This document shows, in pieces, positions 46,771 through 56,047 of a DNA stretch of 64,000 nt. A program made the position numbers and the translations under genes. The stretch spans positions 31,349-95,348 of the forward strand of contig JAJFGJ010000033.1 of the NCBI GenBank assembly GCA_021776175.1, given 5' to 3'. Every line of letters starts with the position of its first letter. Position 1 is the first letter of the stretch. Origin of the DNA: Kiloniellaceae bacterium (GTDB lineage Bacteria; Pseudomonadota; Alphaproteobacteria; Kiloniellales; J153). The notes beneath the pieces were generated by a model, which searched no databases, was not told where the DNA came from, and saw only the letters and a program-made list of their open reading frames with translations.

Positions 46771-47076
46771 CTATGCGCTACGGGCCTTTACGCAGCCGGC
46801 GGCGCGCTTCAGGTTCATGGCCGGGCGGAACCGAAGCTTCTTGGACGCCTTGATCCTGATGGCCTCGCCGGTCTGCGGATTGCGGCCCTTGCGGGCGGCG
46901 CGCTTGGCGATGGTGAAGGTGCCCAGGGTTCCGATGGTTACCTTGCCTTCGTTCCTTTTGGCTTTCTTCAGGCTGGACTCGATTTCGCCGAGCACCAGTT
47001 CCATCATGCGTTTGGCTTCGGCCTTGCTCACCTTGCCCTTGGTCGCGATCTGTTCGATGAATGCGGTCTTACTCAT
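46771..47076 (-). CDS. HU-family DNA-binding protein
   Basis: 101 residues, close to the 90-residue HU norm with a short basic/Ala tail. AFIEQIATKGKVSKAEAKRM opens the helical half; the DNA-arm region reads GRNPQTGEAIRIKASKKLRF with the canonical GRNPxTG. It bends and packs DNA. AAGGGGG lies before ATG 47076. Confidence 0.95.
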   Translation of the reverse strand: MSKTAFIEQIATKGKVSKAEAKRMMELVLGEIESSLKKAKRNEGKVTIGTLGTFTIAKRAARKGRNPQTGEAIRIKASKKLRFRPAMNLKRAAGCVKARSA

Positions 47077-47635
47077 GATAAGGTCCCCCTTCGATTGTGG
47101 ATGCACAATATGTAGTGCATCCGGCGTGAAAATTGAAAGTGAGAATTATGTGTTTTCCAGGCCTGGCGCGAAAAAACGCGCGCTTGGAGCCCGCCGGACA
47201 CCTTATGGTGCCGTGAATTGGGTCTTTTGAGCGTCAAGAGAGGCCGGAGAGGGTCAAAATCGCTTCCGAGTCGCGGGCCTGCCCGGCACGGGGGTACCAT
47301 CGTTTTCCAGTGCCGTAGAGCATCGTATAAATATAGAAAATACTTATTTTAGAAGATATTATGTAAATACTTTAATGACTCCGTAATAATGCTTGAAAAA
47401 TCATTACTATTATGACTCTGGAATAATAACAAGATATATATTTCAGAGAGTTACTGAAGCCTAATGCCATTTTTCTTGACGCCCCCGAGCTTGGCCCGAG
47501 GAGTTCTCGACGAGCGAGTCTCCGGCTTCAATGAATTCTCGAGTCAGGCCTCATTTATCCTTAAAGAGTCAGCCGTATCATCTCCCCGCTTGTAAATTCC
47601 ATGACAACGGGCGGCGCTCGAAAGGTGGATGTCAG
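47077..47635. other. AT-rich intergenic region before a histidine kinase
   Basis: About 560 bases without a gene. 47310-47460 is strikingly AT-rich for this genome (runs such as AAATATAGAAAATACTTATT) and should hold promoter elements for the divergent HU and kinase genes. A frame upstream of the kinase start to 47531 has no ribosome site. Confidence 0.5.
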
Positions 47636-49348
47636 ATGAGCTTCCTGCGATTCCTACATAGGGGTAGATTTCGGCTCGGTTCCACGGCCGGCGGCGACGG
47701 CAGTCCAGCCTCGGGGTATCGCAAGAGTATCAAGGTTCCATTGCCGATCTTGTTCTTCCTGTTGATGATGCTCGTGATCATCGCCGTTTTCGATATTCTG
47801 AGCCAGTCACAAGACGTTCACCAATTAGCGAACCGGCGCATCGCGAAGGTTGTCTTAGATAGCACCCTCAAGGATGTGCGCATAAGCCTCAACGGATACG
47901 CCGCGCGGCTGGCGTTGCAGGGGGGCGAATTGAACGTGGACTTGAGCAGACTATTCCTAGAATCGACTTCGACGACATCGCCACTCGTCTCGCGACACAC
48001 CCTATTGCTTTACATGAATGAAGCCGGGCAGGTCATAAACGGATACTTGGGATCCGAACAGCTTGACAGTCATAGCTTTGACGAACTGTCGGCCGGGATT
48101 CAAAATCCGCGGGCACTGTTTCCGGACGCCGATGGCTCAACCGGGATGCTGCAATTGCTGATGGCGGATAATGTCGATTATGTGATTTCAGATTTGACCG
48201 TGCTGACGGGCAAGCAAACAGCCGATGGGCCATCTCATATTATGATCGGGTTGCCCGTGGAAGAATTCATGCTCGGCAAACTACGCAATTACGAAATTTT
48301 CTCCGAAGATTTCCTGAGCCAATATCACAAGTCGGGAAAGCTGGACAGCATTGAGAACATTGCTTATCTCATCGCCGAGCTTCAGAACGAGGAATACAAA
48401 GAATTTCATATCGACGCTGTCGCTCAGATCATCATCGTGCTGGTCGCGTTCATAATCTGCGTGATGATTGGCCAGCATATCGACGAAAAGAACATGGCCC
48501 TCGAAGAATCGCATTCGGATATTTCCAAGCGGGAAAAAGAGGCGCAGCGGCTACGTAAAATGGCCGAAATGGCCAGCGAAGCGAAAAGCCGCTTCATCTC
48601 CATTATGAGTCATGAGCTTCGAACGCCGTTGAATGCGGTCCTCGGATATTCCGAACTGATTATGAATGAAACCTTCGGCAAACTCGACGGCGCGCAGCGG
48701 CATTACAAAGACCATGCTGAAAACATTCATGCCGGTGGCACGCGGCTGCTCAATCAAATTTCCCAAGTCTTGGACTTTTCGGCTTTGGAGTTGGGCGAAA
48801 TCGAATTGACCAGGCAAAGCGTTGCCCTGGATCTAATTCTCGCGGAGGTGTGTGAAAAATACGAGGATCGGTTGTCGGCGCGCGATCTCAAGCTTGAAAC
48901 GGATATCGCGCCCAACCTGCCGCGGCTTCTGGCCGATCGCGATAAGATCGCCGACCTGTTTCGTCATATAATCTCGAATGCGGTCAAATTCTCGAATGCT
49001 GGCGGAACCGTGCGGATCGGCGCCCAGGTTAAAGAGGACAAATTCATCGAAGTTCGCGTGCAAGACAACGGTGGGGGAATGGATTCCGGCCAAATCGAGG
49101 CGATGTGCCATCCTTTCTCTCAGGTTCAAGGCGCATATGCCCGGAGCCATCAGGGCATCGGTCTCGGTTTAACGTTGGCGAAGGCATATGCCGACTTGCA
49201 TGGAGCCGTCCTATCGATCGAAAGCGAACCCGATGCCGGTACCCAGGTGACGATATCGTTCCCGCCCGAGTTGGCGATTGGGAACCGTCTCCATGAAAGC
49301 CCGCGACGCCCCGATACTGGCGACACCTCCCTCGCGTTCTCTCGATAG
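47636..49348 (+). CDS. Membrane sensor histidine kinase
   Basis: 570 residues. Two helices (about 35-55 and 262-282) enclose a 200-residue periplasmic sensor region. A short coiled linker leads to HisKA with phospho-His 326 in IMSHELRTPLNAVLGYSELI and HATPase with DNGGGM and QGIGLGLTLAKAYADLHG near the end. This PleC/DivJ-like HisKA wording is common in alphaproteobacteria. It has no hemerythrin domain, unlike the other two kinases here. No receiver gene is adjacent. Signal unknown. Confidence 0.9.
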   Translation: MSFLRFLHRGRFRLGSTAGGDGSPASGYRKSIKVPLPILFFLLMMLVIIAVFDILSQSQDVHQLANRRIAKVVLDSTLKDVRISLNGYAARLALQGGELNVDLSRLFLESTSTTSPLVSRHTLLLYMNEAGQVINGYLGSEQLDSHSFDELSAGIQNPRALFPDADGSTGMLQLLMADNVDYVISDLTVLTGKQTADGPSHIMIGLPVEEFMLGKLRNYEIFSEDFLSQYHKSGKLDSIENIAYLIAELQNEEYKEFHIDAVAQIIIVLVAFIICVMIGQHIDEKNMALEESHSDISKREKEAQRLRKMAEMASEAKSRFISIMSHELRTPLNAVLGYSELIMNETFGKLDGAQRHYKDHAENIHAGGTRLLNQISQVLDFSALELGEIELTRQSVALDLILAEVCEKYEDRLSARDLKLETDIAPNLPRLLADRDKIADLFRHIISNAVKFSNAGGTVRIGAQVKEDKFIEVRVQDNGGGMDSGQIEAMCHPFSQVQGAYARSHQGIGLGLTLAKAYADLHGAVLSIESEPDAGTQVTISFPPELAIGNRLHESPRRPDTGDTSLAFSR

Positions 49349-49409
49349 GCGAAGCGCGGCCGATACCGGTCCCCGGGTTTTGTAACCCAGCCGCCATGTT
49401 TCGAAACGC

Positions 49410-49615
49410 CGCGCCTCATGCCGAGCCGCGCGCCTCTCCTTCGAGACGAGGCTTCGCCTCTCCTCAGGATGAGGCGCGGGGTAAGAAGGACGCGGCTCCC
49501 CGGTATGAGGGGATATCTCGATATAGAACGCCCGCCTTATCCCGAGGAGCGTTCGAAGAACGCGCGCCCCACCTCATCCTGAGGAGCGTTCGAAGAAGGT
49601 GTCTCGAAGGATCGG
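49410..49615. repeat. Cluster of CTTCGAGACG / CCTCATCCTGAGGAGC repeat pieces
   Basis: Three partial copies lie here: CTCCTTCGAGACGAGGCTTC with CCTCAGGATGAGG (49436-49475), CCCGAGGAGCGTTCGAAGAA (49541-49560) and CCTCATCCTGAGGAGCGTTC (49572-49591). They form possible stems with one another. They fill the gap between the convergent kinase and dehydrogenase genes. Confidence 0.7.
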
Positions 49616-49644
49616 CCCTGAGTCTCGGCATTCGAGGTTTGGCG

Positions 49645-52080
49645 TCAGGCCCGTAAACGCTCGTTCCGGGGATCGTAGGGTGAGTCCTCGACGACCCGGG
49701 CGTTGTGGCTGTTTCCTAGAATTTCGATCTCGACCTCGGTGCCGATCTCGGCCAGATCCGGTTTCAGGAAGCCGAGCGCCAGGCTCTTGCCCAGGCGCCA
49801 GCCATAGCCGCCGGCGGTCGCCCGCCCGACCATCTCGCCGCCCTTGTACAGGGGCTCGTTGCCGATCGCGTCGGCGTCGGTGACGCCCTCGACCTCCAGG
49901 GTCACGAAGGCGTTCTGGAACCCCCGCTGTTGCCAGGCGACCAGGGCGTCGCGGCCGATGAAATCGCCCTTGTTCGGGTGCACGAAGCGCTGCAGTCCCG
50001 ATTCAAGGGCGGCGTACTCGATCGACAGCTCGGTCCCCACCAGGCGGTAGGATTTTTCCAGGCGCAGGCTGTTCATGGCCCGGATGCCGAAGGGTTTCAG
50101 ACCCAGATCGCCACCGGCGTTCATGAGCGCGTCGAAGATGTGATTTTGCATGACCAGGGGGTGATGAATTTCCCAGCCCAGCTCGCCGACGAAATTAACC
50201 CGCACCAGGCGGCAGGGCGCGACGCCGACATCGGCGAAGCGGCTGGTCAACCAGGGGAAGGCGGCGGTGGAGAAATCGGCGTTACTCACCCGTTCCATGA
50301 GCGTGCGCGATTTAGGCCCGGCCACGACCAGGACACCGTTCTGCGTGGTAATCTTGTCCAGGCGCACGCTGCCGTCGTCCGGCGCCTGTTTGCACAGGTA
50401 ATCCCAGTCGAAGCGCTCCATGGCCCCGGCCGACACTAGGTAGAAGTTTTGCGGCCCGTCGCGCACGACGGTAAACTCGGAGCGCACCCCGCCGAGCTTG
50501 TTGAGGGCATGGCACAGACCGACCCGGCCGATGGCCTTGGGCAGGCGGTTGGCGAGCAGCCGGTCGAGATAGGCTTCCGCGCCCGGCCCGGAGACCTGGA
50601 ATTTGGAGAACGCGGTCATGTCGAGCAGGCCGACGTTCTCGGCCACGTTTTTGCATTCGTTACCCACATGCTCGAAGTAGTTGGTGCGCCGGAACGACCA
50701 GTCGTCTTTCGCCGCCACGCCCTCGGGCGCGAACCAGTTGGGCCGCTCCCAGCCGTATAGCTGTCCGAACACGGCGCCCAGGTCCTTCATGCGGTCGTAG
50801 CAGGGCGCGGTTTTGAGCGGCCGCGCGGCCGCGCGTTCCTCGTCGTGGTAGTGAATGACGAAGACGTTTTCGTAGGCTTCCTCGTTCTTGGTCTTGAGGT
50901 AGGCCTTGCCGGCATAGTCGCCGTAGCGGCGCGGATCGACGCCCAGCATGTCGATGCTGGGTTGACCCTCGACGATCCATTCGGCGAGCTGCCAGCCGGC
51001 GCCGCCGGCCGCGGTCACGCCGAAACTGTGACCCTCGTTGATCCAGAAATTGGGCAGGCCCCAGGCTGGACCGATCAGCGGGCTGCCGTCGGGGGTATAG
51101 GAGATGGGGCCGTTGATGACCTCCTTGACGCCAACTTCGGCGAAGAGCGGCACGCGGGCGATGGCGGCCTCGATGTGCGGTTCCAGGCGCTCCAGATCGC
51201 CGGGGAAGAGGTCCTTTTCGAAGGTCGGCGGCACGCCGTCGACGAAACACGCCGGGGCGCCCTTTTCGTAGGGGCCGAGGATCAGGCCCTGACGTTCCTC
51301 GCGCAGATAGTAGGAGGCGTCGGATTCGCGTAAGACCGGCATCTCACGCTCGCCGTTTTTCCTGCGCTCCTGCAGCAAGGGATGCGGCTCGGTAACGATG
51401 TATTGATGCTCGACCGGGATCGCCGGAATGTCGAGGCCGACCATGCGCCCGGTCTGGCGCGCATAGTTGCCGGTCGCCGACACCACATGTTCGCAGGTAA
51501 TGTCGCCTTTATCGGTCTTGACCAGCCATTCGCCGCCCGGCGTCCGTTCGATCCCGGTGACCGGAGTGTGCTGATAGATCGTCGCGCCCATGTCGCGCGC
51601 CCCCTTGGCCATGGCCATGGTCACGTCGGCCGACTGAATATAGCCGTCATCGGGGTGCAGGATCGCGCCGACCAGATCGCCAGTCTCGCAGAAGGGCACC
51701 AGGTCCTTGATATCCTTGGGGGTCAGGAACTCCACGTTGACGCCGATTGTGCGCGCGGTTCCGGCATAGTGGCGGTATTCGTCCATGCGCGCGCGGTTGG
51801 TCGCCAGGCGCAGGTTGCCGCACACGTTGAAGCCGACCGGCTGGCCGGTTTCTTCCTCCAGGGTCTTGTAGAGCTTGACCGAGTACTTATGGATCTGGCC
51901 GACGCTATAGCTCATGTTGAACAGCGGCAGAAGGCCGGCAGCATGCCAGGTCGACCCGGCCGTCAGCTCGGTGCGCTCCAGGAGGACAACGTCGCTCCAG
52001 CCCTTCTTGGCCAGGTGGTACAGGGTGCCCACCCCGACCACGCCACCCCCGATTACCACCACGCGCGCGTGCGTTTTCAT
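49645..52080 (-). CDS. FAD-dependent dimethylglycine/sarcosine dehydrogenase-like protein
   Basis: 811 residues with the DMGDH layout: FAD Rossmann start VVVIGGGVVGVGTLYHLAKK (about 7-26) and GSTWHAAGLLP (flavin attachment region), a middle FAO domain, then a GCV_T aminomethyltransferase-like half (from NWFAPEGVAAKDDWSF onwards; GELGWEIHHP about 655-664) which in the family hands formaldehyde to tetrahydrofolate. It would demethylate an N-methylated glycine or similar amine. TAAGGAGA precedes the ATG. It is divergent from the VOC and MttB-family genes, which supports a methylamine or betaine route. Confidence 0.88.
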   Translation of the reverse strand: MKTHARVVVIGGGVVGVGTLYHLAKKGWSDVVLLERTELTAGSTWHAAGLLPLFNMSYSVGQIHKYSVKLYKTLEEETGQPVGFNVCGNLRLATNRARMDEYRHYAGTARTIGVNVEFLTPKDIKDLVPFCETGDLVGAILHPDDGYIQSADVTMAMAKGARDMGATIYQHTPVTGIERTPGGEWLVKTDKGDITCEHVVSATGNYARQTGRMVGLDIPAIPVEHQYIVTEPHPLLQERRKNGEREMPVLRESDASYYLREERQGLILGPYEKGAPACFVDGVPPTFEKDLFPGDLERLEPHIEAAIARVPLFAEVGVKEVINGPISYTPDGSPLIGPAWGLPNFWINEGHSFGVTAAGGAGWQLAEWIVEGQPSIDMLGVDPRRYGDYAGKAYLKTKNEEAYENVFVIHYHDEERAAARPLKTAPCYDRMKDLGAVFGQLYGWERPNWFAPEGVAAKDDWSFRRTNYFEHVGNECKNVAENVGLLDMTAFSKFQVSGPGAEAYLDRLLANRLPKAIGRVGLCHALNKLGGVRSEFTVVRDGPQNFYLVSAGAMERFDWDYLCKQAPDDGSVRLDKITTQNGVLVVAGPKSRTLMERVSNADFSTAAFPWLTSRFADVGVAPCRLVRVNFVGELGWEIHHPLVMQNHIFDALMNAGGDLGLKPFGIRAMNSLRLEKSYRLVGTELSIEYAALESGLQRFVHPNKGDFIGRDALVAWQQRGFQNAFVTLEVEGVTDADAIGNEPLYKGGEMVGRATAGGYGWRLGKSLALGFLKPDLAEIGTEVEIEILGNSHNARVVEDSPYDPRNERLRA

Positions 52081-52299
52081 TCTTGCGTCTCCTTAACCCT
52101 GCAATCCTTGGTATTACTCCGAAATTGGCCGATAGGATATAGGGCTTCCAGGCGGATTGCGACGCGGGCGAGCGCGATTCCGACACCAGGGCACGGGAAA
52201 GGGGTCAGGGCATGGAAAAGGGTTTACGGCTATGGATTGCAAATATCCCCGTGCGGTCCAAGATGACCCCTACCGCACAGAGAATAAGGGATAGGGCCG

Positions 52300-52776
52300 A
52301 TGATCAAGGGGCTGCACCACAACGCCTATCGTTGCCGGGACTCGGAACAGACGCGCCGTTTCTACGAGGATTTCCTCGGCTTGCCGCTGGCCGATGCTTT
52401 CGAGATCGGGGAAACCAAAACCGGCCGCCAGACCGCCGCGCTGCACAGTTTCTATCGCCTGGGCGACGGGTCGTTCCTGGCTTTTTTCGAGGTCCCGGAC
52501 ATGCCGTTCGAGTTCAAGGATCAGCACGACTACGACCTGCATATCGCGCTTGAGGTCGATATGGAGACGCTTCGCCATATGCTCGAAAAGGGCAAGGCCG
52601 AGGGCATGGAAACACGCGGTATCTCCGACCACGGCTTTATCCGCTCGATCTATTTCAGGGACCCGAATGGCTACGTGATCGAACTGGCGGCGCCCACGGA
52701 AACGGCCGCGGATTACGCCGCGCGGGCCGGAACCAAGGCGCATGCCGTCCTGGCGCACTGGCAGAATACTAAGTAG
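52300..52776 (+). CDS. VOC (glyoxalase/dioxygenase-like) family protein
   Basis: 158 residues, one VOC module. GLHHNAYRCRDSEQTRRFYE holds the first metal His; FRDPNGYVIELAAP is the closing motif with the Glu ligand. DYDLHIALEV gives the second His. Family members bind a divalent metal and act as lyases, dioxygenases or resistance proteins. It lies between the divergent DMGDH-like gene and the MttB-family gene. Specific reaction unknown. Confidence 0.85.
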   Translation: MIKGLHHNAYRCRDSEQTRRFYEDFLGLPLADAFEIGETKTGRQTAALHSFYRLGDGSFLAFFEVPDMPFEFKDQHDYDLHIALEVDMETLRHMLEKGKAEGMETRGISDHGFIRSIYFRDPNGYVIELAAPTETAADYAARAGTKAHAVLAHWQNTK

Positions 52777-52889
52777 CGGCACCCCGCGCGCGCCGCTTAT
52801 CAGCGAGTCACTGTCGCGGGAACGAAAGAGTAGGGGCGGCGGCGGACCGAATACTGAGGTTTGTTAAAGGACCCGCATGGAGTGCTGAG

Positions 52890-54473
52890 ATGAAAGATAC
52901 GGCGCCGGACGCCAAGGCAGAGGCCGATTCGGGTGCCGGAACCCGGCGCGGCCGGCGCGGGGGAGGCGGGGCGGAGGCCCGGCGCGCGGCGCGGAGCGGC
53001 GGCGGCATTACGGCGCTACGCTACATCACCCGCAAGATCCCGGTTTATGAGGTTTTGAATGAAGAGGGGCTCGAGCTAATCGAGCGCAACGCCGATACGA
53101 TTCTAGAAGAAATCGGGATTGAGTTTAGCGACGACACGGAGGCGCTGGCGCTGTGGCGGGACGCGGGCGCCGACGTCAAGGGCGAGCGGGTCCGCTTTCC
53201 GCGCGGTTTGTGCCGTAAATTGATCGAGACCGTGCCCAGCGAGTTTACCCAACACGCCCGCAACCCCGAGCGCAGCGTCCAGATCGGCAGCGATAATCTG
53301 GTCTTCGCGCCGGTTTACGGCCCGCCTTTCGTGAGCGATCTGGACCAGGGCCGACGCTACGCGACGATTGAGGATTTCCGGAATTTCGTCAAGCTGACCT
53401 ACTCCCTGCCGGCCCTGCATCATTCTGGCGGCACGGTGTGCGAACCGGTCGATGTCCCGGTCAACAAGCGTCATCTCGACATGGTTTATAGCCATATCCG
53501 CTATTCCGATAAGCCCTTCATGGGCTCGGTCACGGCGCCCGAGCGGGCGGAGGACAGCGTGGCCCTGGCCAAGCTGGTCTTCGGCGACGACTTCGTCGAG
53601 AACAACACGGTGATGATCAATTTGATCAACGCCAATTCGCCCATGACCTTCGATGAGACCATGTTGGGCGCGCTCAAGGTCTACGCCCGCCACAATCAGG
53701 CCTGTATCGTGACCCCCTTCATCCTGGCGGGGGCCATGTCGCCGGTCACGCCGGCCGGCACCTTGGCCCAAACCCTGGCCGAGGCCATGGCCGGGCTGGC
53801 CTTTACCCAGATCGTGCGGCCCGGCGCGCCCGCCGTGTTCGGTTGTTTTGCCTCTTCCATCTCCATGCAGTCCGGCGCCCCGACTTTCGGCACCCCGGAA
53901 CCGGCGCTGGTGTTGTACGGCGCGGCGGCCCTGGCGCGCAGGCTCGGCGTGCCCTTCCGCTCCGGCGGGTCGCTTTGCGGGTCCAAGGCGGCCGATGCCC
54001 AGGCGGCCTTCGAAAGTGCGCAGACCTTGTTGCCGACGGTGTTGGGCGGCGTCAATTTCGTACTCCACGCCGCCGGCTGGCTGGAGGGCGGGCTGGCCTC
54101 GTCCTACGAGAAGCTGGTCATGGACGCCGATCAACTCGGCATGATGCAGAAACTCTGCGAGGGCTACGATCTGAGTGATAACGGCCAGGCTCTGGATGCC
54201 ATACGCGAGGTCGGGCCGGGCAGTCATTTTCTCGGCTGCGCCCATACCCAAGCCAACTTCGAAACCGCCTTTTTCCGCTCCAACGTCGCCGACAACAACA
54301 GCTTCGAGCAGTGGGAAGCCGAAGGCGGCCAGGACACCAGCCGCCGCGCCAACACTTTGTGGAAGAAGATCCTGGCCAGCTACGAAGCTCCAGCGCTCGA
54401 TCCCGGCATCGACGAGGCCTTGCAGGCCTACATCCGGAACAAGAAGGACTCCATGCCCGACGCCTTTACCTGA
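52890..54473 (+). CDS. MttB-family methyltransferase (non-pyrrolysine)
   Basis: 527 residues. After a low-complexity Arg/Gly/Ala tail (about 1-38) the MttB barrel begins, with LIERNADTILEEIGIEF and later HHSGGTVCEPVDVP, MTFDETMLGALKVYARHNQA and GGVNFVLHAAGWLEGGLASS. The frame contains no in-frame TAG, so it is of the pyrrolysine-free type, as in glycine-betaine methyltransferase MtgB. It would pass a methyl group from a quaternary or tertiary amine to a corrinoid protein, though no corrinoid protein is encoded beside it. The DMGDH-like enzyme nearby could take over the demethylated product. Confidence 0.88.
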   Translation: MKDTAPDAKAEADSGAGTRRGRRGGGGAEARRAARSGGGITALRYITRKIPVYEVLNEEGLELIERNADTILEEIGIEFSDDTEALALWRDAGADVKGERVRFPRGLCRKLIETVPSEFTQHARNPERSVQIGSDNLVFAPVYGPPFVSDLDQGRRYATIEDFRNFVKLTYSLPALHHSGGTVCEPVDVPVNKRHLDMVYSHIRYSDKPFMGSVTAPERAEDSVALAKLVFGDDFVENNTVMINLINANSPMTFDETMLGALKVYARHNQACIVTPFILAGAMSPVTPAGTLAQTLAEAMAGLAFTQIVRPGAPAVFGCFASSISMQSGAPTFGTPEPALVLYGAAALARRLGVPFRSGGSLCGSKAADAQAAFESAQTLLPTVLGGVNFVLHAAGWLEGGLASSYEKLVMDADQLGMMQKLCEGYDLSDNGQALDAIREVGPGSHFLGCAHTQANFETAFFRSNVADNNSFEQWEAEGGQDTSRRANTLWKKILASYEAPALDPGIDEALQAYIRNKKDSMPDAFT

Positions 54474-54572
54474 GCGGGTGAGGGAAGGCTTGGATCAACG
54501 CTGGGGCTGTGGCGATATTGCGTTTGCCCTAGGATTCCCGCGCGCCTCTGATAGGGTGCGCCCGTCTGGACC

Positions 54573-54647
54573 GCCGGGTTAGCACAGTGGTAGTGCAGCG
54601 GTTTTGTAAACCGAAGGTCGGGAGTTCGAATCTCTCACCCGGCACCA
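54573..54647 (+). tRNA. tRNA-Thr (anticodon TGT), CCA encoded
   Basis: Acceptor GCCGGGT pairs with ACCCGGC before a genomic ACCA. D-arm AGCACAGTGGTAGTGC, anticodon loop TTTGTAA (TGT), T-arm GGGAGTTCGAATCTCTC. The first pair of the anticodon stem is mismatched in my reading. A degenerate copy of the 3' 40 bases lies at 55377-55416. Confidence 0.93.
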
Positions 54648-54654
54648 GATATCG

Positions 54655-55359
54655 TTACTCATCCTCTTCGCAGGGCCAGGCGGCGGGTCTTTGAAGGTGG
54701 CTCGGAAGCTTGGTCTTGTCGTCGCCGCAGGCGATTTCGATCTGCAGTTGGGTCAGGCCTTGGGTCCGCGAAAGATCGGTGCCCTCGAAGTGGGTTCGCA
54801 GCATGTAGGCGCCGTCAAACTTCACCCCGGCCAGATTCGCGCCGTTGAAAACGACGCGTGCGATATAGGCATGGCGCAAACTGACCCCGTCCAGGTTCGC
54901 CCCCCTAAACACGGCGCGGCCGAGTTCGGCCTTGGTCATGTCGGCGCCCGAAAGGTTCGCGCCGGCTAGATTTGCCCGCGACAGTTCCGCCTTGCCGAGC
55001 TTGACGCCGGTTAAATTAGCGGTTTCGAAGTCGGTGCGGTCTCCCAGAGCCTTGGTCATGTCGGCGCCCGAAAGGTTCGCGCCGCTCAGATAGGCGGCCC
55101 TGAGGTTCGCCCGGATAAGGGTCGCTCCGGCCAGGTTCGCGCCCCTAAGGTCGCTACCGCTCAAATCGGTCCATTTCAGGATGGCGCCGCTCAGATCGGC
55201 CCCACGCAGAATCAGGCGCTCTTTCTCGCACTTGGTCCAGTCGACACCCGGCTTCGGCTGGTCCACGCAGTCGGCGCGCGCGGCGGGCGTTTCCAGGGCC
55301 AAGGCCAGGAGCGCCAGCCCCAGGAGCAGCGGAATATGGCGGAATTTCGGAACCTGCAT
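54655..55359 (-). CDS. Secreted pentapeptide-repeat protein
   Basis: 234 residues. Signal peptide MQVPKFRHIPLLLGLALLAL, cleaved after ARA. From about residue 50 to 200 the chain is a run of A(D/N)LxG units (LRGADLSGAI, ANLAGATLIRANLRAAYLSG, ANLSGADMTKA twice), which fold as a square beta-helix. A Cys pair frames the ends. AAAGG precedes ATG 55359. It lies between tRNA-Thr and a degenerate tRNA-Thr 3' copy. Function unknown; DNA-gyrase mimicry is unlikely for an exported protein. Confidence 0.85.
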   Translation of the reverse strand: MQVPKFRHIPLLLGLALLALALETPAARADCVDQPKPGVDWTKCEKERLILRGADLSGAILKWTDLSGSDLRGANLAGATLIRANLRAAYLSGANLSGADMTKALGDRTDFETANLTGVKLGKAELSRANLAGANLSGADMTKAELGRAVFRGANLDGVSLRHAYIARVVFNGANLAGVKFDGAYMLRTHFEGTDLSRTQGLTQLQIEIACGDDKTKLPSHLQRPAAWPCEEDE

Positions 55360-55376
55360 GACTCGACCTTTGTCAG

Positions 55377-55416
55377 TCGGAAGGCGGGAGTTCGGATCTT
55401 TCATCCGGCACCGGAT
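55377..55416 (+). repeat. Degenerate copy of the tRNA-Thr 3' end
   Basis: CGGAAGGCGGGAGTTCGGAT and CTTTCATCCGGCACCGGAT follow the T-arm, acceptor 3' strand and ACC of tRNA-Thr (54611-54649) with about seven changes, in direct orientation. It resembles an attachment-site duplicate. No integrase gene lies between. Confidence 0.65.
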
Positions 55417-55429
55417 CTTTCCTAGACGC

Positions 55430-55879
55430 TCACAGCGCCATGACGCCGACCAGGTGCTTGGCAATATCGTGGACCGGCACCTTGGTCAGGTCTTTATTGA
55501 GTTCGCCCGTGATCTTGGCGGCGAGCGGCCCGGATATCCGGGCGCGCAACGTGCCCAAGGCCGTGGGCGGGGCCACGATGACCAGGCGGTCGAAGGACTT
55601 TTTTTCGCTGGCTTTTTCGATATAGGCAATAACCTCTCGCAGGAAATTGATCTGTTCGTGTTCGTGGGGGTCGCTCGCTTGGGCCATGGCGTGGCGTCCG
55701 GGGCCGGCGGTATCGAAGGTCCGGCCCGGCCGATCCGAGGCGATATCGCGGCTTAGCGCCGTACTGCCCTCGAATTCCTTGACGATTTCGCGCTCGATCC
55801 CGTTTCCGGGGCCCTGATTTCGAATAATCCGCGCCCGGGAACCATCCGCCACCAACACCCACGTCGTTACCTTCTTCAT
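55430..55879 (-). CDS. Host attachment protein family (BaeRF-like)
   Basis: 149 residues. TTWVLVADGSRARIIRNQG opens it, and FDRLVIVAPPTALGTLRARI with ELNKDLTKVPVHDIAKHL closes it, as in the PF10116 host-attachment family. Named from Agrobacterium work, but the fold is that of the release-factor-like BaeRF group, so the cellular role is open. GGAGAT precedes ATG 55879. Confidence 0.88.
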   Translation of the reverse strand: MKKVTTWVLVADGSRARIIRNQGPGNGIEREIVKEFEGSTALSRDIASDRPGRTFDTAGPGRHAMAQASDPHEHEQINFLREVIAYIEKASEKKSFDRLVIVAPPTALGTLRARISGPLAAKITGELNKDLTKVPVHDIAKHLVGVMAL

Positions 55880-56047
55880 GCCGATCTCCTGGATGCCGTT
55901 AAACCCATCAAGTGTCACATGTTCGCCGTTAACATAATATGCAAGCGGTGGTTTTGGCCTTGATACATCTCATGGCCATGATTGGCGCGGTGGCCCAATC
56001 TTGCTTGCCAGGCCGAACCGCCGTGAACGTGAGGGGAAGTGACCGCC

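Noticed and set aside
52890..54473. Pyrrolysine-containing trimethylamine methyltransferase
   Set aside because: The frame has no in-frame TAG and no pyl genes are in the window, so it is the pyrrolysine-free type.
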